The translations under genes and the position numbers were made by a program. A stretch of 64,000 nt of DNA from Hymenobacter sp. DG25B (GTDB lineage Bacteria; Bacteroidota; Bacteroidia; Cytophagales; Hymenobacteraceae), in assembly GCF_000801315.1 (NCBI RefSeq), contig NZ_CP010056.1:62001-126000 (forward strand), read 5' to 3'. Below, in pieces: positions 51,084-61,515 of this stretch (the stretch's first letter is position 1; the number at the start of each line of letters is the position of its first letter). Under the pieces are notes generated by a model. The model worked only from the letters and a program-made list of their open reading frames with translations. It was not told where the DNA came from and did not search any database.

Positions 51084-51529
51084 ATGGAACAAGCTCCCCT
51101 TGACCCCATCGGGCCGGCCCCGGGTCCCCGCCCCTTCGCGCAGACCTTCCTGCACGGCACCAAAGCCGATTTGCAAGTGGGTGAGCTGATTCAGGTGGGC
51201 TATGCTTCCAACTTTGGTCCCGGCCTGCCTTTGTCTCACAGTTACCTGACCGCCACGCTGGATGCCGCCATCTGGGGCGCTGAGCTCGCCGCGGGCGAAG
51301 GGCGGCCCCGGATTTACCTGGTCGAGCCGACCGGCCCGATTGAGGATGACCGAATGTTACCGACCAAAAGTTTCCCGGTAATCCCACCCTCTCCTATCGC
51401 TCCCAACAGCCCTTAAAGGTAGTGGGCGAAGTAACCACCTGGCATGGCCACGCGGCCCACCAGGTGCAGGCGATGAAAGACCACCTGGCCCGCCTCAAAG
51501 CGCAAGGGCGGGATACGATAGTGAATTGA
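51084..51529 (+). pseudogene. arr: Rifampin ADP-ribosyltransferase (Arr), frameshifted
   Basis: The restored protein is about 148 residues, the normal size for Arr. Motifs are FLHGTKADLQVGELI, SHSYLTATLDAAIWGAELA, GEGRPRIYLVEPTGPIEDD and, after the break, SYRSQQPLKVVGEVT. Arr enzymes use NAD to ADP-ribosylate and inactivate rifamycins. The frame breaks at the GG pair 51377-51378, where one more G gives KSFPGNPTLSYRS. If the break is a sequencing error the gene is functional; such chromosomal copies are common in environmental bacteria and there is no mobile element beside it. Confidence 0.9.
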
Positions 51530-51723
51530 ACCGCGTCGCCTAATGCTACTGACTCGTCCGTTACGGCCAGCACGCTCTCCAGTATCCCTCCCTACCCGAA
51601 TCCACGCCTAAGTCAAGTCAACTGGAAAAGGATAAGGTACCCCAAGGAAGGCCGGGCGGTTTGGCAGAAGGAAGTAAGGAGCGGTAGTTTTGGTAACTTC
51701 CCCTCGCAACAGACTTCTCCACC

Positions 51724-54533
51724 ATGCCCCGTGCCCTGGTACTACGACTAAATCGTTTGCTGCTGCAGCGGCTTCCGTCCCTGGGCCTCGGGCTGCTTTT
51801 CCTAGGGCTGGCCGTTTTGCTGAGCGACTGTACGCCGCCGACGCCGAAGGCCCGGTATCGGATAGGGTTTTCCCAGTGCACCACCGGCGACGCCTGGCGA
51901 CAGGCCATGCTGGAGGGCATGAAAAAGGAGCTCACCTTTCATCCGGGGGTGAGCTTCCGCATGAAGGATGCCCACGATAACAGCCGCCTCCAGCAGCAGC
52001 AGATTCAGGAATTTCTGCGGGAAGGTATTGACCTGCTAATTGTGTCCGCGAACGAAGCCGAACCGATTACCCCCATCGTGGAGGAGGTGTTTAATCGGGG
52101 AATTCCGGTGGTTATTCTGGATAGGCGCACTACTTCTAAATTGTATACCGCTTACGTGGGGGCAATAACCTGGAAGTAGGCCGGGCGGCCGGCAGCTATG
52201 TCGGTAATCTGCTGCGGGGCCGGGGCCAGGTACTGGAAGTATTGGGTGCCCCCGGTGCCTCCCCGGCCGTAGATCGGCACGCCGGCTTTGTGCAGGCCCT
52301 GGCCAGTTATCCTGGCGTACAGCTCCAGGCGCAGGTGCACGGCGACTGGAAGCGCCCCTCCGTCATGCAGCGCCTCCCCCAAGTACTCCGCCAGCATCCC
52401 GATATCGACCTGATCTTTGCCCATAATGACCGGATGGCCCTGGGCGCCTACCAGGTGTGTAAAAGCCTGGGGCTGGACCACCGGATTCGGGTAATTGGGG
52501 TGGATGGGCTGCCAGGCAACCAGGGCGGCATTCAGTTTGTGCAGGATGGGGTACTCACGGCTACGTTATTGTATCCCCCTGGTGGGGAGGAGGCCATCCG
52601 CACGGCAATGCGGATTCTGCGCGGCCAGCCCTACGAGAAGGAAAACATTCTGGGCACCATGGTCATTGACTCGACGAACGTGCATACCATGAAAATGCAA
52701 ACGGAGAAGCTGGCCAGTCAGCAACTCGACATCCAGCAGCAACAGCAGCTGCTGCGCCGGCAGCGGGCCACCTATTCCAGCCAGCAAACCGTGCTCTACA
52801 CGCTGGCGGCCGCCTTGCTGGGCGCCGCTGTGCTGGGGCTGATTGCCTTCCGTGCGTTCCAGGCCAACCGCCGCATCAACCAGCAGCTGGAGCTGCAGAA
52901 CCAGGAGATTCTTTCCCAGCGCAACCAGATTCAGGACTTTGCCGAGCGGGCCCGCGTGGAGACGGAAGCCAAGCTGCGCTTCTTCACCAACTTCTCCCAT
53001 GAGCTGCGCACGCCCCTCACCCTTATTTTGGGTCCGGTGGAGGAAATGCTCACCAGCAGCCCCGACCTGCCCCCCGCCCACCGCCACGACCTGGGCCTGG
53101 TGCGCCGCAACGCCCAGCGGCTGCTGCAGCTGGTCAACCAGCTCATGGATTTCCGACGCATTGACGTGGGTAAAATGCCCGTGCGGGCTACGGAAGGCAA
53201 CCTGGTAGCCTTTATCCGGGAAATAATGGATGTGTTTGAGCGCCCGGCCCGGAAACGCGGCATCACCCTGCGCTTTCTGCCCGCTGAGCCCGTGGTGCAG
53301 CTGTGGTTCGACGTCAATATTCTGGACAAGGTTTTCTTTAACCTCCTTTCCAATGCGCTGAAATTCACCCCTGAGCGGGGGCAGATTACCGTCAGTATTC
53401 AGCCATTACCCGCCGATGGCTCCGTTCGGGTAAGTGTGGAGGATACCGGCCGGGGAATCTCCCAGCAGGACAAAGCCCACATTTTCGAGTGGTTTTACCA
53501 GGGGCAGCAGTCGGCGGCTAAAGGGTCGGGCATGGGGCTGGCCCTGGCCCTGGGCCTAACCCGCCTGCACCTGGGGCAGCTTTCCTTTACCAGTCAGCCC
53601 GGCCAGGGCAGCTCTTTTGTGGTGACACTGCCCCTGGATCTGCCAGCTGAGCTGAAGTCAACGGAAACCGTGGTCCTGCCAATGCCGGCCCTGACCATTG
53701 AAGAAAGCGGCATGCCCGGCCCCGAGGAAGGCACCGCCGATATCCTGGCAGCCGGCGCCAACCGCGAGGCCCTGATTCTAGTGATTGAGGACAACCCCGA
53801 CGTTAATGCCTTTCTGGTGCAGAAGCTGCAGCCCCACTTCCAGGTAAGCTCAGCTCCCGATGGGGCCACCGGGCTGCGGCTGGCGGCCGAAGCTATTCCG
53901 GACCTGATTATCTGCGACGTGATGCTCCCGGAAATCAGCGGGCTGGAAGTAGTAGCACAGCTGAAGGGTGACTGGCGAACCTCCCACATTCCGGTTATCC
54001 TGCTCACGGCCCGCAACGCGCCGGAGCAGCAGGTGGAAGGCGTGCAGGCCGGCGCCGACCTCTACCTGACCAAGCCCTTCAACCCGGCCTTCCTGCTGGA
54101 GAGCGTGCGCACGCTACTCAGCAACCGCGACAAGCTGCGCGAGCATTTCCGGCGGGAGCTGTCGGTGGATACGGCCACAGTGGCTCCTCAGCGGGTAGAC
54201 CAGAAATTCCTGGCCGACCTCACCGCTATTGTGGAAGCCAACCTGACCCGCTCCGACCTGAGCGTGGAAGATGTGGCCCGCAGTATGGGCATTTCCCGGG
54301 TGCAGCTCTACCGCAAAGTCAAAGCGGTGCTAGGTACCGGCGTCACCGAGTTCATTCAGGGGGTGCGGCTAACCAAGGCCCGCCAGCTGCTGCTGACCGA
54401 TGAGCTGACCATTGCCGAAGTAGCCTACCAGCTGGGCTTCTCCTCCCCCTCCTACTTCTCCACTTCATTCAAGGCCCGCTACCAGGTATCCCCGTCCGAG
54501 TTCCGGGCCCTGCATACTACGCCCAGCCTATGA
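51724..54533 (+). pseudogene. Hybrid two-component system regulator with periplasmic sugar-binding domain, frameshifted
   Basis: The restored protein is about 936 residues. After a signal or TM segment comes a LacI-type periplasmic-binding domain (YRIGFSQCTTGDAWRQAMLE to about 310), a TM helix (LAAALLGAAVLGLIAFRAF), a histidine kinase (FFTNFSHELRTPLTLILGPV, then NLLSNALKFT), a receiver (DLIICDVMLPEISGLE) and an AraC-type HTH (SVEDVARSMGISRVQLYRKV onward). The frame is lost in the G5 run 52158-52162; one more G joins YVGG to NNLEVGRAAG. Its layout matches the fructose-sensing regulator BT1754 of Bacteroides, and it is directly upstream of fructan genes, so it probably senses fructose and activates them. 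Confidence 0.92.
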
Positions 54534-54591
54534 TTCAAAAAGTGAAAATCGGGTATCAAAATTAAAACTCAAGGCTAATGTGAATGATACG

Positions 54592-54599
54592 TACTTTTG
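54592..54599 (+). promoter_or_regulatory. Candidate Bacteroidota -7 element upstream of SusC gene
   Basis: TACTTTTG matches the TAnnTTTG -7 element of Bacteroidota promoters. No clear -33 TTTG was found, and it overlaps a GATAC/GTATC inverted repeat that could be a regulator site. Transcription from here would give a leader of roughly 285 bases before the SusC start. The rest of the 358-base gap shows no gene that I support. Confidence 0.3.
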
Positions 54600-54891
54600 T
54601 CAAGTATCTTATTATCAACTAGTAATGAGTTTAAAATGAAAAGTCTAAAATGTGGAAGAGTTTGAATGAATAGAGCAAGCCTTCGGTAAGCTTTTGACTG
54701 AGCTTTGAGCAAAAGATCAGTCGTGAAAACTTCCGCCTCCCCCTTGCTCCTTGCCGTGCCGGCCTTCGCGCCACCAGTGCTCCTGGTGCCTGGGGTGGGC
54801 ACGGCCTTTTTGTTTCCGGCTAACCCCACCCGCACCAAAGCCGCATCTGCCGGCCATCCTCTTCTTCCCAACTCCCCTCCCCCAACTTCCC

Positions 54892-57800
54892 ATGAAAGAA
54901 ACTCGACCCATAGTACGGCAGGCATTGTTTCTGTCGCTACTGACTACCGCACCGCTGGCTTTTCCGGGGGCTGTGCAAGCAGAAGCCATGCGGCCAAGAA
55001 CAGCGGATGCCCGCCGGGCCGACACGCCCATTAGCGGCCGTGTTACCGATGAGAAAGGCGCCGGCCTGCCCGGGGTAACCGTCGTCGTTAAAGGCACTAC
55101 CGTGGGTACCTCCACCGGCCCCGAGGGGGAGTTTACCATTAATGCCCCGGAAAATGCTACCCTGCTCTTTTCCTTTATCGGCTACAAAACGCAGGAAGTA
55201 GCTGTAGCGGGTAAAACCACCTTCAACCTAGCCCTGGCGCCCGATGTGACGGCCCTGAATGAGGTGGTGGTTACGGGCTACCAGGTGCAGAAAAAGGCCG
55301 ACCTGACCGGGGCCGTAGCCGTGGTAAAGATTGATGAGGTACGGGACCTGCCTTCTTCCAACCCCGTGCGCAACTTGCAGGGCCGGGTGCCCGGCGTGAA
55401 CATCACCACCGACGGCTCGCCCAACGGCAATGCCCAGGTGCGCATTCGCGGCTTCGGCACGCTCGGCAATAATGATCCGCTGTATGTCATTGACGGCATC
55501 CCGACCAAGGAAGGCATCGGACAGATCAACCAGAATGATATTGAGTCGATACAGGTGCTGAAGGATGCTTCGGCGGCCAGCATATACGGCTCACGCGCCG
55601 GCAACGGGGTGATTATCATCACCACCAAGAAGGCCAAGAAGGGCGTCAGCCGGGTGGACTTCTCCACTTTCCTCACCGTGCAGAAGCCTGGCCAGCACAT
55701 TGAAATGCTCAACACCCAGGACTACGGCCGGGTGTACTGGCAGGCCTCGGTGAATGACGGCATCACGCCGAACAGCCCCTTCTACACTTTCCAGTCGAGC
55801 ACCGATGCCAACGGGAGCCCGGTGCTGGATGGCGTGACAGTGCCGGAGTTCCTGGATGCGGAGAAAACCATGCGCACCGCCGATACCAACTGGTTTGATG
55901 AGACCCAGCAAAACGGCATCATTCAGAGCTATAACCTGAACGTGACCAATGGCGGGGAGCGGGGCGGCATGCTGCTTTCCCTGAACTACTACGACAACAA
56001 AGGCACGCTGAAATACACCGGCCTGGACCGCATGACGGCCCGCCTGAACTCCGACTACAGCTTCCTGAATAACAAGCTGAAAATCGGGGAAAACCTGACG
56101 CTGGCTAAAACCCGGCAGTCGGAAGTGGGCATTGACTACGTGCGCGACCGGAGCAGCCAGCTGCTGGCCATTGTGCCGGTGCGCACCGTGGATGGCGTGG
56201 GCTGGGGCGGCCCCGTATCGGGCATTGCCGACCGCGACAACCCCGTGCGCGTGCTTACCGACAGCAAGCAGAACCGCTCCCACAGCGGCCGGGCTTTCGG
56301 TAATATGTTTGCCGATCTGGAGGTGCTGAAAGGCCTGCACCTGCGCAGCAGCCTCGGCATTGACTATACCCTGTACAAGTTCCGGGATATCTACAAAACC
56401 TACCGCGCCGGCTACCTCTCCGAGGCCAACAACCGGGTAACGCAGAACGAGCGGTTTTACGGCAACTGGGTGCTGCAGAACACCCTGAACTACAACCTGA
56501 ACCTGGGCGACAAGCACCAGCTGGACCTGCTGGCCGGCCACGAGCGGATCAGCTACAACTACGAGAGCTTCTTTGCCTCCCGCACCAACTTCGCCAGCGA
56601 AGACCCCGACTACGTTTTCCTGGATGCCGGCGCGGCCAACCAGAACAACGGCGGCTCGGGCACGGCCTACCGCCTGGCCTCCCTGTTCGGGAAAGTAAAC
56701 TACTCCTTCCTGGACCGCTACCTGCTGTCGGGCACGCTGCGCCGGGATGGGTCTTCCCGCTTTGGTAAGGACAACCGCTTTGGCGTGTTCCCGGCCGTAT
56801 CGGCGGGTTGGCGCCTGAGCGAGGAAGCCTTCGTGAAGAACACGGCCCCCATGGTGTCGGATCTGAAGCTGCGCGTAGGCTGGGGCCAGACGGGTAACCA
56901 GGATATTGCCGACTTTGCTTCCCGCGGCCTGTACCAGTCGATTCTGGGTATTCAGGACCCCAACTTTGAGTACGACCGAGGCACGGCCTACGACATCTAC
57001 GGCACCAACAGCAACCTGCCCTCCGGCTACCGCCGCGTGCAGCAGCCCAACGACCAGCTGAAGTGGGAAACCACCACCCAGACCAACTATGGCATTGACT
57101 TTGGCCTGCTGGATAACAAACTGACGGGCTCCGTAGACTACTTCGTAAAGAACAGCAAGGACATTCTGGTGAACCTACCTTACATCGGCTCAGTGGGCGA
57201 AGGCGGCGACAAGTTCGTGAACGGGGCCTCCATAGAAAACAAGGGCTGGGAGTTTCAGCTGGGCTACCAGAACCAGCTCAGCAGCGGCCTGACTTACAGC
57301 GTAACCGGCAACCTGTCCTCTTACCGCAATAAGCTGACCTTCCTGCCGGCGGAGGTGATTAACGCCTACGGCGGCAACGGGCAGGACGTAACGCGCCTGG
57401 GCCACTCAGTTAATGCCGTGTACGGCTACGTGGCCAACGGCCTGTTCCAGAATGCGGAAGAGGTCACCAGCCATGCCACCCAGACGGGTGCCGCCCCCGG
57501 CCGCATCCGCTACGAGGACCTGAACAAGGATGGGAAGATTGACAACTTCGACCAGACCTGGATTACGGAAGCCACCCCGGACTTCATCTACGGCCTGAAC
57601 CTGGGCAGCAGCTACAAAGGATTTGACCTGCAGCTGTTTATGCAGGGCGTGCAGGGGCTGGATGCTTATAACAACGTGAAATTCCGCACCGACTTCTCCT
57701 TTGTTTCCGGCGAGAACTGGGGCCAGCGCACCCTGGATGCCTGGTCGCCTACCAACACGGGCTCCTCTATTCCGGCTTCCTCGCTGATTAACACCAACAA

Positions 57801-58050
57801 CGAGGGCCGCGCCTCCACCTACTTCATTGAAAACGCTTCTTACCTGAAGCTGCGCAATATTCAGCTGGGCTACAGTCTGCCGGAGAGTGTGGTGAGCAAG
57901 GTAAAGCTGCAGGGCGCCCGCGTGTACGTGCAGGGTCAGAACTTCTTTACCATCAAGAGCAAGGAACTCTCCACGCCTGATCCGGAAGTGACCAACTACC
58001 AGTACCCCATTCCGGTCATTTTCACCACGGGCCTGAACATTTCCCTCTAA
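54892..58050 (+). CDS. susC: SusC/RagA family TonB-linked outer-membrane transporter (fructan)
   Basis: A 1052-residue protein: signal peptide (IVRQALFLSLLTTAPLAFPG), carboxypeptidase-D-like domain (TPISGRVTDEKGAGLPGVTV), TonB-box-like VVVTGYQVQKKADLTGAV, plug (NLQGRVPGVNI, RIRGFGTLGNNDPLYVID) and a barrel ending IPVIFTTGLNISL. It imports oligosaccharide across the outer membrane. I chose the ATG at 54892 because the signal peptide starts there; the longer open frame upstream reads like non-coding sequence. It follows the hybrid regulator in a fructan locus and is paired with SusD 19 bases downstream. Intact. Confidence 0.95.
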   Translation: MKETRPIVRQALFLSLLTTAPLAFPGAVQAEAMRPRTADARRADTPISGRVTDEKGAGLPGVTVVVKGTTVGTSTGPEGEFTINAPENATLLFSFIGYKTQEVAVAGKTTFNLALAPDVTALNEVVVTGYQVQKKADLTGAVAVVKIDEVRDLPSSNPVRNLQGRVPGVNITTDGSPNGNAQVRIRGFGTLGNNDPLYVIDGIPTKEGIGQINQNDIESIQVLKDASAASIYGSRAGNGVIIITTKKAKKGVSRVDFSTFLTVQKPGQHIEMLNTQDYGRVYWQASVNDGITPNSPFYTFQSSTDANGSPVLDGVTVPEFLDAEKTMRTADTNWFDETQQNGIIQSYNLNVTNGGERGGMLLSLNYYDNKGTLKYTGLDRMTARLNSDYSFLNNKLKIGENLTLAKTRQSEVGIDYVRDRSSQLLAIVPVRTVDGVGWGGPVSGIADRDNPVRVLTDSKQNRSHSGRAFGNMFADLEVLKGLHLRSSLGIDYTLYKFRDIYKTYRAGYLSEANNRVTQNERFYGNWVLQNTLNYNLNLGDKHQLDLLAGHERISYNYESFFASRTNFASEDPDYVFLDAGAANQNNGGSGTAYRLASLFGKVNYSFLDRYLLSGTLRRDGSSRFGKDNRFGVFPAVSAGWRLSEEAFVKNTAPMVSDLKLRVGWGQTGNQDIADFASRGLYQSILGIQDPNFEYDRGTAYDIYGTNSNLPSGYRRVQQPNDQLKWETTTQTNYGIDFGLLDNKLTGSVDYFVKNSKDILVNLPYIGSVGEGGDKFVNGASIENKGWEFQLGYQNQLSSGLTYSVTGNLSSYRNKLTFLPAEVINAYGGNGQDVTRLGHSVNAVYGYVANGLFQNAEEVTSHATQTGAAPGRIRYEDLNKDGKIDNFDQTWITEATPDFIYGLNLGSSYKGFDLQLFMQGVQGLDAYNNVKFRTDFSFVSGENWGQRTLDAWSPTNTGSSIPASSLINTNNEGRASTYFIENASYLKLRNIQLGYSLPESVVSKVKLQGARVYVQGQNFFTIKSKELSTPDPEVTNYQYPIPVIFTTGLNISL

Positions 58051-58069
58051 CCACTCCTGCCTTTTCATC

Positions 58070-59794
58070 ATGAAATCGATAAAAACCTGCGCGCTGGTGG
58101 TTTCCCTGCTGGCCGTTTCCTTCAGCTGCTCCGATAAGAATTTCCTGGACGTATCACCCAAAGGCACCCTGGCCGACGAGGACCTGAATACGCCCGCCAA
58201 CATTGAGAAGCAGGTTATTGCGGCCTATTCCCAGCTCGGCAACGACGTGTACCGGGCGCCCTACACTTCTATGTGGCCCTACGGCAACATCCGGGGCGGC
58301 GACGCTTACAAGGGCGGCGGCGGCACCGGCGACGTGGACGCCTTCCACTTCTACGAAACCTTCACCTTCAACCGCCCCGACATCGGCAACACCGACGAGG
58401 TGTGGTTCCTGCTCTACATCGGTATTTCACGCACCAACGATGCCCTGCGCCGCCTGAACGCGGTGAGCGAGGCAGAAATGCCCAACAAGGCCGTGCGCCA
58501 GGGCGAAATGCGCTTTTTGCGGGGCCACTTCTACTTTCTGCTGAAGGAGCTCTTCGGACAGGTGCCGTACATTGACGAAACCATACCCACCGCGGACTAT
58601 GGCAAGGTGTCGAACGTGGCCCTGAACAATGCGCAGCTCTGGGACAAGATTGCCGAGGACTTCCGCTTTGCCGAAGCCAACGTGCCGGCCTCCCAGCCCG
58701 AAATCGGCCGCGTAACCAAGTCCGCTGCCCAGGCCTACCTGGCCAAAACCCTGCTGTATGCCGCCTACACCCAGAACGAGAGCCACGCCGTTACGGGCAC
58801 CGACCAGGCCAAGCTGGAGGAAGTGGTGCGGCTGACAGATGAGGTTATCAGCTCGGGCAAGTACTCCCTGCACCAGGATTTCGCCACCAACTTCCTGTCC
58901 TCCGGCGACAACGGGTCCGAGTCGGTCTTTGCCATTCAGTTCTCCCGCAACGACGGCACGCCCAAAGGCCGCACCCAGCGCGGCAACGAGCTGAACTACC
59001 CCATGAACCCGGACTACGGCTGCTGCAGCTTCCACCAGCCCAGCCAGAACCTGGTGAATGCCTTTAAGACCGATGCGCAGGGCCTGCCCCTGTTCAGCAC
59101 CTTCAACACCAGCGGCAACCTCTCGGACTCCGCCGACTTTAAAAAGAATACCGTGGACCCCCGCCTGGACCACACGGTGGCCATCAACAGCCACCCCTAC
59201 AAGTACGACCCCAGCTTTGTATTCCGCAATTCCTGGGTGCGCGTGCCGCAGGTGTACGGCTACTTTATGTCGATGAAGGAAACCGTGCTGCCTTCTGACC
59301 CCAGCTTCCAGAAGAACCCGCCCTTCATGAGCACCTCCAAGAACTGGGCGCTTATTCGCTACGCCGATGTGCTGCTGTGGAAGGCCGAGGCCCTGATTGA
59401 GCTCAACCGCCCGGCCGAAGCGCTGCCTTTGATCAACCAGATCCGGCAGCGGGCGCAGAACAGTACGGCCATGCTCCGGCAGAAAGACGGACAGGCCACC
59501 TCCAACTACAAGATTGGCCTATACCCAGCCGATAAGTGGACGCAGGATTACGCCCGCGAAGCCCTGCGCTTTGAGCGCCGCCTGGAGTTTGCCATGGAAG
59601 GCTACCGCTTCTTTGACCTGGTGCGCTGGGGCATTGCGGCGGAGTACCTGAACAACTACTTCACGGTGGAGAAAACCCGCCGCCAGTATCTGCAGGACGC
59701 CCGGTTCACGAAAGGCCGCGACGAGTATCTGCCTATTCCTATCAACCAGATCAACTTCAGCAAAGGCCTGTACAAGCAGAATCCGGGCTGGTAA
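58070..59794 (+). CDS. susD: RagB/SusD family glycan-binding lipoprotein (fructan)
   Basis: A 574-residue surface lipoprotein with signal MKSIKTCALVVSLLAVSF and lipobox FSC near residue 20. SusD landmarks are QGEMRFLRGHFYFLLKELFG, IPTADYGKVSN, KNWALIRYADVLLWKAEALI and LRFERRLEFAMEGYRFFDLV. It binds the oligosaccharide and lids the SusC pore. The 264-base gap after it has no gene that I can support. Confidence 0.95.
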   Translation: MKSIKTCALVVSLLAVSFSCSDKNFLDVSPKGTLADEDLNTPANIEKQVIAAYSQLGNDVYRAPYTSMWPYGNIRGGDAYKGGGGTGDVDAFHFYETFTFNRPDIGNTDEVWFLLYIGISRTNDALRRLNAVSEAEMPNKAVRQGEMRFLRGHFYFLLKELFGQVPYIDETIPTADYGKVSNVALNNAQLWDKIAEDFRFAEANVPASQPEIGRVTKSAAQAYLAKTLLYAAYTQNESHAVTGTDQAKLEEVVRLTDEVISSGKYSLHQDFATNFLSSGDNGSESVFAIQFSRNDGTPKGRTQRGNELNYPMNPDYGCCSFHQPSQNLVNAFKTDAQGLPLFSTFNTSGNLSDSADFKKNTVDPRLDHTVAINSHPYKYDPSFVFRNSWVRVPQVYGYFMSMKETVLPSDPSFQKNPPFMSTSKNWALIRYADVLLWKAEALIELNRPAEALPLINQIRQRAQNSTAMLRQKDGQATSNYKIGLYPADKWTQDYAREALRFERRLEFAMEGYRFFDLVRWGIAAEYLNNYFTVEKTRRQYLQDARFTKGRDEYLPIPINQINFSKGLYKQNPGW

Positions 59795-60058
59795 CAGGCC
59801 CTGTTGTTCGTGAGCTGGCGCAGGTGGGCGCGGCGGAAAATGTGGGTAAGGGCACACTTCGCTTGCTGGTGCCGGGCGGCCGGTTATGGTGGGTAACCGG
59901 CGCCCCCACACGGCCCGGGCGCGAAGCCGCCGAAGCCGCCTGTGCCGGCTCAATAGTACCCAGCTGCGCAATGGCTTGCGTGGGATAAGGGAATTAAAAA
60001 TCAACGAGAAAGCTGGCTGCTGTCATCAGCGCCCCGCCTTCTGCATTCAAATACCGCA

Positions 60059-61384
60059 GTGAAAAATAGCAACGTCTTTTTCTGGTCCCTGGTGGTTGCG
60101 CTGGGAGGCTTTTTATTTGGCTTTGATACCGCCGTGATTTCCGGAGCTGAGAAGGCCATTCAGCAGCTGTGGGGCCTGAGCACCGTGGAGCACGGCTTCA
60201 CCATTGCCATTGCCCTGATTGGGACAGTGTTCGGGGCCGTGTTCGGGGGAGTGCCCTCTGATAAGCTGGGCCGCCGCAAAACCCTCATTATTATTGCCGT
60301 ACTGTACCTGGTGTCGGCACTAGGGGCCGCCCTTACCTCCAGCTGGGTGGCCTTCCTGGTCTTTCGTTTCCTGGGTGGCCTGGGCGTAGGCGCCTCCTCC
60401 GTTACGGCTCCCCTGTACATCTCGGAGGTGTCGCCGGCCGCCCGCCGGGGCCGCATGGTGGCCATGTTCCAGTTCAATATTGTATTCGGTATTCTGGTAG
60501 CCTACCTCTCCAACTACCTGCTGACCGGCACCGGCGAAAATGACTGGCGCTGGATGCTGGGTGTGCAGGCCCTGCCGGCCCTGGCGTTTTTCCTGCTTTT
60601 GTTCCGGGTGCCGGAAAGCCCCCGCTGGCTGCTGGGCCGCGGCATGGTGGAGGAAGCCCGCGCCATTCTGCACCGCATAGACCCGGCCACGGCCAACCAG
60701 GATGTGAACAGCATTCTGACGGCCAATGCCCTGGATGAAGCCGGCGGAGGCGAGTCGCTGTTTGCCCGCCAGTACCGCGCTCCGGTGCTGCTGGCCGTGC
60801 TCTTTGCCGTGTTCAACCAGGTATCCGGCATCAACGCCATTATCTACTACGCCCCGCGCATTTTTGAAATGACGGGCTTGGGCAAGGGCTCGGCCCTGCT
60901 CTCCTCGGCGGGTATCGGGCTGGTGAATTTTCTGTTTACGCTGCTGGCCATGAACTTCATCGACCGGTTTGGCCGCCGCAAGCTCATGCTCATCGGCTCG
61001 GTTGGGCTGATAGCCACGCTGGGGCTGGTTTCCCGCGCCTTCTACCTGCAGCAGTTTGGGGGCATGATGGTACCGGTGCTGCTCTTCGTGTACATAGCCT
61101 TCTTCGCCTTTTCCCAGGGCGCCGTTATCTGGGTCTTCATCTCCGAAATCTTCCCCAACACCGTGCGGGCCAAAGGCCAAGCGCTGGGCTCTTCCACCCA
61201 CTGGGTGATGGCCTCCATCATTGCTTTTACCTTCCCCTATTTCGCCGAGAAGCTGGGCGGCGGGCACACCTTCCTGTTTTTCTGCTCGATGATGGTGCTG
61301 CAGTTAATTTTTGTGTGGCGCTACATGCCGGAAACCAAAGGCACCTCCTTGGAGCAACTGGAAAAAACGCTGGTTATCCACTAA
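60059..61384 (+). CDS. Sugar porter family MFS transporter (fructose candidate)
   Basis: A 441-residue inner-membrane protein with twelve helices and sugar porter motifs: GGFLFGFDTAVISGAE at TM1, DKLGRRKTLI, PESPRWLLGRG, NQVSGINAIIYYAPRIF at TM7, DRFGRRKLML and PETKGTSLEQLE. The start is GTG, directly preceding conserved sequence. In a fructan locus it most likely takes fructose into the cytoplasm for the kinase encoded next. Similar to, but diverged from, the porter at 20243-21640. Confidence 0.93.
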   Translation: MKNSNVFFWSLVVALGGFLFGFDTAVISGAEKAIQQLWGLSTVEHGFTIAIALIGTVFGAVFGGVPSDKLGRRKTLIIIAVLYLVSALGAALTSSWVAFLVFRFLGGLGVGASSVTAPLYISEVSPAARRGRMVAMFQFNIVFGILVAYLSNYLLTGTGENDWRWMLGVQALPALAFFLLLFRVPESPRWLLGRGMVEEARAILHRIDPATANQDVNSILTANALDEAGGGESLFARQYRAPVLLAVLFAVFNQVSGINAIIYYAPRIFEMTGLGKGSALLSSAGIGLVNFLFTLLAMNFIDRFGRRKLMLIGSVGLIATLGLVSRAFYLQQFGGMMVPVLLFVYIAFFAFSQGAVIWVFISEIFPNTVRAKGQALGSSTHWVMASIIAFTFPYFAEKLGGGHTFLFFCSMMVLQLIFVWRYMPETKGTSLEQLEKTLVIH

Positions 61385-61393
61385 GCATTGACC

Positions 61394-61486
61394 GTCATGC
61401 TGAGCATGGCGAAGCATCTCTACCGCTACAGTAACTTCTGCCATGCGAACGAAGCAGAAGAGATGCTTCGCCATGCTCAGCATGAC
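61394..61486. repeat. REP-like hairpin element
   Basis: Perfect 27-base arms (61394-61420 and 61460-61486) starting GTCATGCTGAGCATGGCGAA enclose a 39-base loop. Hairpins starting GTCATGCTGAGC and reading on to AAGCATCT are common dispersed intergenic elements in Hymenobacter and relatives, from memory. It lies between the MFS porter and fructokinase genes and may act as terminator or mRNA stabiliser. Confidence 0.65.
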
Positions 61487-61515
61487 AATCACAATTGGTC
61501 TTTATTTAACATCTC

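Noticed and set aside
54705..54891. N-terminal extension of the fructan SusC or a small gene ahead of it
   Set aside because: The sequence is open in several frames but has no signal-peptide-like or conserved character; the true signal peptide starts at 54892.
59795..60058. Possible gene fragment after SusD
   Set aside because: A short open frame with a few plausible residues exists but has no start signal, family motif or conserved length.
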